From Bos javanicus (taxonomy: Eukaryota > Chordata > Mammalia > Artiodactyla > Bovidae), in assembly GCF_032452875.1 (NCBI RefSeq), contig NC_083876.1, positions 5,146,001-5,210,000 of the forward strand: DNA of 64,000 bases. Reading direction: 5' to 3'. Below the pieces are notes generated by a model, which was given only the letters and a program-made list of their open reading frames with translations, did not search any database and had not been told where the DNA came from. Numbering within the stretch: position 1 is the stretch's first letter; each line of letters begins with the position of its first letter. A program made the translations under genes and the position numbers. Shown in pieces: positions 56,646-64,000 of this stretch.

Positions 56646-57169
56646 TGGCAACCACAAACAGCAGAGCTCTATTGCATAACAACTTTATTTTCATTCTCCC
56701 CTTCTCTCTGCCTTTCCTATCAAGTCTCATGGAGAAAACAATATATTGGTAACTTAATTGCAATATCATGGAGGGTTATTGAATATTTATTCCATAAGCC
56801 AGTGCTCTGTTATCACACTGTGAGAGGTTGTGTCAGTTTATCTGGTCACAAGTAGAAAGTAACAGTCTCAGGTAGTGTGTGCATTTTGTAAATATTTGGT
56901 CCATGTGGTAAATATAGGTCAAATCCTTGGTCATACCCAGAAGAATTAAATTATCTTTCCTTCACAAGACTTAAACTTCAGGACATCATTGCCCATTTTC
57001 TATTCTGGTTTCTACTTCCACAATTGCTTTATCTGTTTGTTTCATTTAAGATCCACAGAGAGTTTTTTGTTAAATTTAAAAAAAAATTACAGTTGCTATT
57101 ATGAGTGAATTTCTGCATAAGTTATTCACCATTATCTTGACCAAAATTAGATATACACATGTATACACA
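56646..57169. other. No recognised feature
   Basis: AT-rich, no repeat or coding content recognised. Confidence 0.5.
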
Positions 57170-57372
57170 GGGCTTCCACAGTGGCTTAGACAGTAAAGAA
57201 TCTGCCTGCAATGCAGGAGACCTGGGTTTGATCCGTTGGTTGGGAAGATCTCTTGAGAAGGGAATGGCTACCCACTCCAGTATTCTTGCTGAGAAAATCC
57301 CATGGACAGAGGAGCCTGGGGGGCTACAGTTCATGGGGTCGCAGAATCAGACATGACTGAGTGACTAACATT
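57170..57372 (+). mobile_element. Bov-tA SINE
   Basis: Full plus-strand copy: gggcttccacagtggcttagac head, aatgcaggagacctgggtttg B-box region, gactgagtgactaacat tail. Confidence 0.93.
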
Positions 57373-57449
57373 TTTTTTCACATGAATACAAATATATTTG
57401 TTTATATGTATATGTTATATATTCTTTTATAAGACTGGTTTTATAAGAC

Positions 57450-57991
57450 TGTTTTTTTTTTCCTTCTAATTTTATTTTATTTTTAAACTTTACATAATTG
57501 TATTAGTTTTGCCAAATATCAAAATGAATCCACCACAGGTATACATGTGTTCCCCATCCTGAACCCTCCTCCTTCCTCCCTCCCCATACCATCCCTCTGG
57601 GTTGTCCCAGTGCACTAGCCCCAAGCATCCAGTATCGTGCATCGAACCTGGACTGGCAACTCGTTTCTTACATGATATTTTACATGTTTCAATGCCATTC
57701 TCCCAAATCTTCCCACCCTCTCCCTCTCCCACAGAGTCCATAAGACTGTTCTATACATCAGTGTCTCTTTTGCTGTCTCGTACACCGGGTTATTGTTACC
57801 ATCTTTCTAAATTCCATATATATGCGTTAGTATACTGTATTTATGTTTTTCCTTCTGGCTTACTTCACTCTGTATAATAGGCTCCAGTTTCATCCACCTC
57901 ATTAGAACTGATTCAAATATATTCTTTTTAATGGCTGAGTAATACTCCATTGTGTATATGTACCACAGCTTTCTTAGCCATTCATCTGCTG
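57450..57991 (-). mobile_element. L1 LINE 3' end, 5' truncated (0.54 kb)
   Basis: Poly(T) start, the complement of ruminant L1 3' UTR and the ORF2 end. Candidate target duplication aagactggtttt at 57431-57442 and 57992-58003. The left flank carries a second, shorter copy (ttttataagactg). Confidence 0.93.
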
Positions 57992-58090
57992 AAGACTGGT
58001 TTTTGAATTGAGGATGCAGAGTATCAATTTTATAAAGAGCATTAACTTTTCTATTTTTTTTAATATCTTTATTTCAGTGTCTTTGTCACA

Positions 58091-58580
58091 TTGTTGTGTT
58101 GTTTAGTCTCTAAGTCATGTCTGGCTCTTTGAAACCCCATGGGCTGCAACATGCTAGGCTTCCCTGTCCTTTCCTAACTTCCAGAGTTTGATCAAACTCA
58201 TGTCCATTGAGTAGTTGATGCCATCCAACAATCCAACTCTCTGTCACCCCCTTTTCTTCCTGTCATCAATCTTTTCCCAACATCAGGATCTTTTTCAATG
58301 AGTAGCTCTTCATATATGCTGGCCAAAGTGTTGGAACTTCAGTATCGGTCCTTTCAATGAATACTCAGGGTTAATTTCCTTTAGGATTGACTGGTTTGAT
58401 CTCCTTGCAGTTCAGGGGACTCTCAAGAGTCTTCTCCAGCACCACAATTTGAAAGCATCAATTCTTCAGTGCTTAATCTTTTTTATGGCCCGACTTCTAC
58501 ATTTTTACTTGACTACTAGGAAAACCATAGCTTTGACTATACAGATCGTTGTTGGCAAAGTGATGTCATACTTGTCATAG
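58091..58580 (-). mobile_element. BovB LINE 3' end, decayed
   Basis: The complement of the BovB 3' ~490 bases (gtctctaagtcatgtctggctc to ttggcaaagtgatgtcatac). No clean tail is present. Confidence 0.9.
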
Positions 58581-60439
58581 AATAATGTAAAGACTATTCA
58601 GTGACCATCAAAAAGTTTAAGGATGTTAGTTAGATATACTTTCTTACAGAGTGCTAGAATTAAAAATTTATTCTAATATTGAGTCACCTGATTTGTGAAA
58701 TCTGACTCCATTTAGGAAACATCTTTTTTGATATATCTGTTTTCAATGTATGCACAAAATTATTTAAAATGTCTCTGATAGTTTGGGTAATATGTGATAT
58801 TTTGAGAACTGCTTATATCTCATATAATGTGTCATTTGATCTATAGGCTCACCAGCTATATGGTTTCTCACAGCAGCTCTTCTAATGGCATTAAATGCAC
58901 TTAATAGGGGAGTGTACCCATTGCTGCTTGAAAATACATTATATTTTTAAGAAAAAAATATATTATTAAACTGCCATTTATGTTCTTGGATATGCTTCCT
59001 GTGGCTACATCAAACACGACTCTTATTTTTATTTTATTTTATTAATTATTTAATGTTTTATATAATTCCCAAAGATTACTCCCATTCAGTTACCACAGAA
59101 CATTTGCCACATGATTCCAATCCCCACACTTTTATATTTCGGATACCTTTGTGGTTAATATTAATGCATATTCAATATACCTTAGCTTATATATGTTTAC
59201 AGATACAGTATATACATATAGAATTTATATCATCTGTATATACATACATACATATATATATATATAAATGTCCTCTTAAAACAATTCTGCACTTTAAATA
59301 TTTACAGAAATAAGCATATTGTGTAACCAGGATCTTTGTCATAAACTGTTTGATATAGCTGTCTGATATAGCAATCTGCACACATCTGTTTTCAGAACTG
59401 CCAACCTGAATAATAAGAAATCTTAACAGAAAGAAAAAAAGTTGCAATACTTTAATGCAAAGAGAATATCTAAATAAGGTCTACAAGAAAATTTTTTGTA
59501 ATGCTGCTTCCTAGAGGTTGGAATATTAATCAAAGCTAAATACTAATTCTCTTTCTTACTTCTACATATGGAACTCTGATTTAATTTAAGTAATGCCATA
59601 TTCATAAGCCTTATTAAAATTAATTGCTCTTTTCATTTTTTAATCTGGTTTGTCAAAAAATTTGATCTCAAAACTATAATTTTTTCTTACTTTCCATTTA
59701 TATGAACACAAATTATGAAAATTTGAGAATAAAGCAGAAGAAAATTGAAACATCTGTTATAACTTAAAAGGACCAATTAAAACAATCTCCTTTTATTCAT
59801 TATTAGTGTTGCTTAAATGTATGAACTTATGATTTGTTTATCTTAAACTATTTAATATGCAATATTTTCCACCATAGTGTCAACCTCTTTAAAATAAAAA
59901 AAAGTACTTATAATAAAGCTTTAATTCATTGAATTGGAAAGAAATAATGCAGTGCAAATTTGCTTTTTTATTTGGAGGCCAATACACTGCATATTTTCCA
60001 GGTAGGCTGTGCCTTTGCTTACTTTCACACTCTTTATTCACCTTGCCACCAACCTCTGAGGCACTCACACCAGCATCCCTATAGACAGCTTAGATATGCA
60101 CACCCCTTTCTCCTTCACCCACTATGGCTATTCAATTGCTAGATAACATAATCTGTTCTCTAAATGTATATAAAATCCATTCCTTATCTCCACCCTCTTT
60201 CTACAATAATCTCCCAAATGGGGACCATTTTAAAATTTCTCCTCCTCTAGATTCATTTACCCCATGAGTCACAAGTGACTTTTCAAACATTTTCATATCT
60301 AATACTAACACATTCATCAGTAACATCTTGGAGAGCTCCTCCATTTTCTTCGGAATAAAATTAATCCCCACATTAAAGTCATTCCTGATTTTGCCCCAAT
60401 GTCCTCTCCTGCTCCATTCCTTATCATATATTTATATAT
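58581..60439. other. No recognised feature (1.9 kb)
   Basis: The longest stretch without an assigned element. AT-rich, with a (tacata)/(TA) run at 59241-59267. Open frames of 60-86 codons (59053-59313, 59960-60142) have no motif I know. The part around 60330-60420 has a flavour of an old repeat that I cannot name. Confidence 0.45.
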
Positions 60440-60650
60440 GAAACACTTTTATAGTGATTACTATGTATCAGGTACAATTCTAAATGCTTTACACAGACCA
60501 ATCCTATAAGCAGACACTGCCATTATTTACATTTAGACAGCTGAGAAAGGACAGAGCAGAAAAGTAACTCAGCCACAATCACACAGTTACTAAAGGGCAA
60601 AGTCTGCATCGGAATCTAGGTTCTCTGGCTCTAGAATCTGCCATCAATCA
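60440..60650 (-). mobile_element. MIR SINE
   Basis: gattactatgtatcaggtac, ctaaatgctttacacagacc, cattatttacatttagacagctgag, gtaactcagccacaatcacacag, ggaatctaggttctctggctc: the complement of MIR in full order, well preserved for its age. Confidence 0.9.
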
Positions 60651-60770
60651 TTCTTCCTCTCCCCTCCGTTCTGCCTCAGGAAAAAATGAGGCAAATTGTA
60701 AGATCATGATCAGATGACCTATGTTTCCTTTCTTCTAGATGTCTTCATACAGTCTGTACCTTCTCTTTGG

Positions 60771-60829
60771 AATGAGTGTGTGTGCGTGTGCGTGTGTGTG
60801 TGTGTTTCTGTGTATATATAGTATACATT
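60771..60829. repeat. (TG)n/(TA)n compound microsatellite
   Basis: gtgtgtgtgcgtgtgcgtgtgtgtg followed by tatatatag. Confidence 0.93.
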
Positions 60830-61179
60830 TTTCTCTCATATGAAAAAAAAACAATATGTACTTTTTACAAATTCAAACAAAACTTCTCTGAGCCTTTAAT
60901 TCTTAAGTGCTTTTCTTACTCTGTTTTCCTTGCCTTTCCACAGTAAATAAGATTTCAAGTGCACATATATTTAACATAAAAGAAGAAAATAAAAGCTTTT
61001 ATATTCCCACTTCTTTCATGAAAAGCAAACCTTTATTTGAGAAAACTTTCATAGCATGTTGGGCAAAAATTAATGCCTTCAATAAAATACACATCTGGAA
61101 AGTAAAAAGTTGTAGTGCAGTTATTATTAGAGCATGATTCTCAGTGCCTTAACTGATGGCAAACAGTATTTGTCTTTTT
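60830..61179. other. No recognised feature
   Basis: AT-rich. The 76-codon frame at 60907-61137 has no known motif. Confidence 0.5.
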
Positions 61180-61400
61180 TTGGTTTGTCTTATTTCGTTA
61201 AGCATATTACCCTCTAGGTCAATCCAGGTCTTTGCAAATGACAAAATTTAATTCTTATTTATGGCTGAGTAATATCTATCTATCTATCTATCTATACAAC
61301 TACTCCCTCTTGAACCTTCATCCCTTCCACTCCCCTGGATTCCACTCCTCTAGGTCATCACAGAGTATCAGACTCTGCTCTCTATGTTAGCTATTCTCTA
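61180..61400 (-). mobile_element. L1 LINE 3' fragment with (TATC)n
   Basis: gttaagcatattaccctctaggtcaatcc and atttatggctgagtaat are the complement of an L1 3' part. A (tatc)5 microsatellite at 61274-61295 replaces the following L1 sequence. Confidence 0.65.
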
Positions 61401-61409
61401 CAAATTTAG

Positions 61410-62587
61410 TAGAATTTACATATGAAACCATCTGGCCACGGACTTTTGTTTGTTGGAAGATTTTTTATCACAGTTTCAATTTTTGTGCTTGTGATTGCTA
61501 TATTTATATTTTCTATTTATTTCTGGTTCAATCTGGAAGGTTATATTTTCAAAGAATTTGTCCATTTCTTCCAGGTTGTTCATTTTAATGCCATATAGTT
61601 GCTTGTAGCAGTCTCTTATGACCCTTTGTATTTCTGCATTGTCTGTCATAATTTCTTTTCCTTTATAACTTTATTGATTTGAATCTGGCTAATGGTGTGT
61701 CAGTTTTATCTTCTCAAAGAACCAACTTTTAGCATTATTGATCTTTGCTATTATCTGTTTATTTTTTTAATTCTGCTTTCATCTTTATGATTTCTTTCCT
61801 TCAAATAACTTTGTTTTGTTTTGTTCTGGTTTTTTGGTCTTCTTTCTCTAGTTGCTTAAGATGTAAGGTTAGGCAGTTTATTTGATTTTTTTTTTTAAAT
61901 AAGTTAGACTTATATTGCTATAAACTTCCTTTCTTAGCACTGTTTTTACAGAATCCCACAAATTTTGACTTGTGTTTCATTATCAATTGCTTCTTGATTT
62001 TTTTTTTAATTTCCTCTTTGATTTCTTCAGTGACCCCTTGGCTATTCAGAAGTGTGTTGTTTAGCCTTCATGTGTTTGTGTGTTTACAGTTTTTGTGTTT
62101 TTTGCTTGTTTGTTTTGTTGTGTTGTGTTTTGCTTTGTTTTTCCCTGTAGTTGATATCTAGTCTTATAGCATTGTGGTCAGAAAAAAACAAAAATACTTG
62201 ATAGAATTCCAAGTTTCTTAAATTTGCCAAGGCTTGCTTTGTGATTCAAGATGTGATCTATTCTGGAGAATGTTCCATGTGCCCTTGAGAAAAAAAGAGA
62301 ATTCTATTTTTTTTTTGTAATGAAATATCCTGCAGATATGAATTAGGTATATCTGGGCCAATGTGTCATTTAAGGCTTATTAATTTTATATCTAGATGAT
62401 CTGTTTACTGGTGTGAGTGGGGTATTAAAGACCTCCATTATTATTGTGTTACTTTTGATTTTCCCTTTAATACTTATTAACATTTCCCTCATGTATTGAG
62501 GTTTTCTTACGTTGGATGCATATGTATTTGTAATTTTTAGATGTTCTTCTTGGATTGATCATTTTATCATTATGTAGTGTCTTTCCT
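61410..62587 (-). mobile_element. L1 LINE ORF2 region, left of SINE
   Basis: Complement of old L1 ORF2: ggttcaatctggaaggttat, ccatttcttccaggttg, aagaaccaacttttagcat, ttgatttcttcagtgaccc, agcattgtggtcagaaaa. Decayed, no long frame. Confidence 0.85.
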
Positions 62588-62863
62588 CAGAGAAGGCAAT
62601 GGCACCCTACTCCAGTAGGGATTTTCTTGCCTGGAAAATCCCATGGGCAGAGGAGCTTGGTAGGCTGCAGTCCATGGGGTCGCTAAGAGTCGGACACGAC
62701 TGAGTGACTTCACTTTCACTTTTCACTTTCATGCATTGGAGGAGGAAATGGCAACCCACTCCAGTGTTCTTGCCTGGAGAATCCCAGGGACGGGGGAGCC
62801 TGGTGGGCTGCCATCTATGGGGTCGCACAGAGTCGAACACAACTGAAGTGACTTAGCAGCAGC
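62588..62863 (+). mobile_element. BOV-A2 dimeric SINE in L1
   Basis: Full dimer, with a small duplication (tccagtagggattttcttgcc) in its first unit. Target duplication agtgtctttcct / agtgtccttcct (11 of 12) at 62576-62587 and 62864-62875. Confidence 0.96.
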
Positions 62864-63292
62864 AGTGTCCTTCCTTGCCTTTTATAATGTTTTTTTTTAA
62901 TTTTAAAATCTATTTTAACTGATATGAATATTGCTATTCCTGCTTTCCTTTGATTTCTGTTTGCATGGGATACTTTTTTTTTTCAGGCACTTGCTTCCAG
63001 TCTGTATTATTTCTAGGTCTGAAGTAGGCCTTTTGTAGGCAGTATTATTTTTGTATTTTTTGTATCCATTAATTAGGTTTGTGTCTTTTGGTTGGAGGAT
63101 TTAACTTATTCACATTTAGTGCAATTATTGATATGTACAATCCTATTATCATGATGTGTTTCTCTTTGCATGGGACTCTCTGGGCTTCCTGAAGTTGGAT
63201 GGCTATTTCCTTTCCCATGTGAGGGCAGTTTCTGACTATAGTCTCTACAAGTCTTTGGTCATTCCCATTCTTTTTCTCTTCCTCTGTGTATG
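62864..63292 (-). mobile_element. L1 LINE ORF2 region, right of SINE
   Basis: Continues the L1: ttaactgatatgaatattgctattcc, tttggttggaggatttaac, tgcaattattgatatgtac, tctctgggcttcctgaag. Complement of the endonuclease part and its upstream region. Confidence 0.82.
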
Positions 63293-63497
63293 TAGGTGCT
63301 CCCTTGCTCAGTTGTGTCTAACTCTTTGTAATCCCATGGACTTTGGTCCACTAGGCTACTCTGTTTATGTGATTTTCCAGCAGTAGGGTGACATTTCCTC
63401 CCCCAGGGGATCTTCCTGACTAGGGATCGAATCCAGGTCCCCTGTGTCTTTGACAGTTGCAGATGGATTCTTTACCACTGAGCCACCTGGGAAATCC
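63293..63497 (-). mobile_element. Bov-tA SINE in L1
   Basis: Complement of a full Bov-tA (cagttgtgtctaactctttgtaatc to accactgagccacctgggaaatcc). Confidence 0.93.
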
Positions 63498-64000
63498 TTC
63501 TTCTGAGAGTCCTAAAATTCAAATATTTCACTTAATATTGCCCCAGAGGTCTCCGAGACTATCCTCGTTTATTTTCATTTTTTTTTTCTTTTTTCTGTTC
63601 TGCATCAGTAATTTCCACCATTCTATCTTGCAGCTCACTTTTCTGTTATTCTGTATCAGTTATTCTGCTATTAATTCCCTCTAGTGTATTTCTTTTTAAT
63701 CTCAATTATGTGTTATTCATTGCTGATTGTCTATTCTTTGTTTCCTCTTGGTCCTTGTTAAACATTTCTTGTACCTTCTTCATCTGTGCCTTCATTTTAG
63801 TTATCTGTGCCTCCTAGATCATCTTTACTATCATTACTTTGAATTTTCTTTGGGTAAACTGCCTATTGACCTTTTATTTGTGTGTTCTTGTGGGTTTTTA
63901 CCATGTCCCTTCACCTGGTTCATGTTTCTCTCTCATAATTTTGTTTGATTTACTGTGCTTTGGGTCTCCTTTGTGCAGGATGCATGGTCATAGTTCCTTT
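63498..64000 (-). mobile_element. L1 LINE upstream region (ORF1/linker side), runs off the window
   Basis: Continues the same old L1 toward its 5' side: ttgccccagaggtctccgagac, atttccaccattctatcttgcagc, ccttgttaaacatttcttgtacc, gtgctttgggtctcctttg. No intact frame. The element continues beyond 64000. Confidence 0.75.

Noticed and set aside
59053..59447. Two opposite 86-codon frames overlapping a TA-rich run
   Set aside because: Translation of AT-rich microsatellite DNA (I/Y/T-rich). No motif, no start context, no second exon signal.

Overview
The window is gene-poor nuclear DNA from a ruminant, most likely a bovid such as cattle, buffalo, sheep or goat. The diagnosis rests on three ruminant-typical families that occur here many times: RTE-type BovB LINEs, tRNA-headed Bov-tA SINEs and dimeric BOV-A2 SINEs with (CAG)n tails. 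Ruminant-type L1 3' ends and older mammalian repeats (MIR, MER5A-like, MLT1-like) also occur. I found no host protein-coding gene, rRNA or tRNA gene, CRISPR array or bacterial feature. Every long open frame I could identify is a fragment of a retroelement.

Layout. Positions 1-5.6 kb hold a decayed class I (gamma-like) endogenous retrovirus on the minus strand, in the order leader, gag, protease, reverse transcriptase, RNase H, cut by at least seven younger insertions. From 5.7 to 31.5 kb there is a dense BovB/Bov-tA field. It contains a nearly complete BovB (15.76-19.32 kb) that splits an ancient repeat and itself carries an L1 tail, an MLT1-like LTR (13.2-13.7 kb), and an almost perfect 56-bp hairpin beside a (TA)n run (21.15-21.33 kb). 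From 32.1 to 37.7 kb lies a second class I retroviral pol, plus strand, whose RNase H and integrase can be followed in order through four later insertions (BOV-A2, BovB, L1, BovB). At 38.38-38.55 kb a perfect 63-bp inverted repeat sits exactly at the 5' junction of a truncated L1. From 38.9 to 44.6 kb an old L1 is split by a near-full-length BovB (about 4.0 kb including its 5' UTR) with an 8-bp target duplication. From 44.6 to 64 kb there are further BovB copies (one nested in another in opposite orientation), five L1 stretches, SINEs, a MER5A-like element, a MIR and a probable LTR.

The elements do not form a working system; they form a stratigraphy. Ancient repeats and retroviral remnants were hit by L1 and BovB, and those by BOV-A2/Bov-tA SINEs, with target-site duplications visible at many junctions. 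The strongest leads for a second look are the two inverted repeats, the two reconstructable retroviral pol remnants, and the multi-layer nests. Family names come from recalled sequence patterns, not a database search. Element borders without a stated duplication are good to roughly 5-20 bases.
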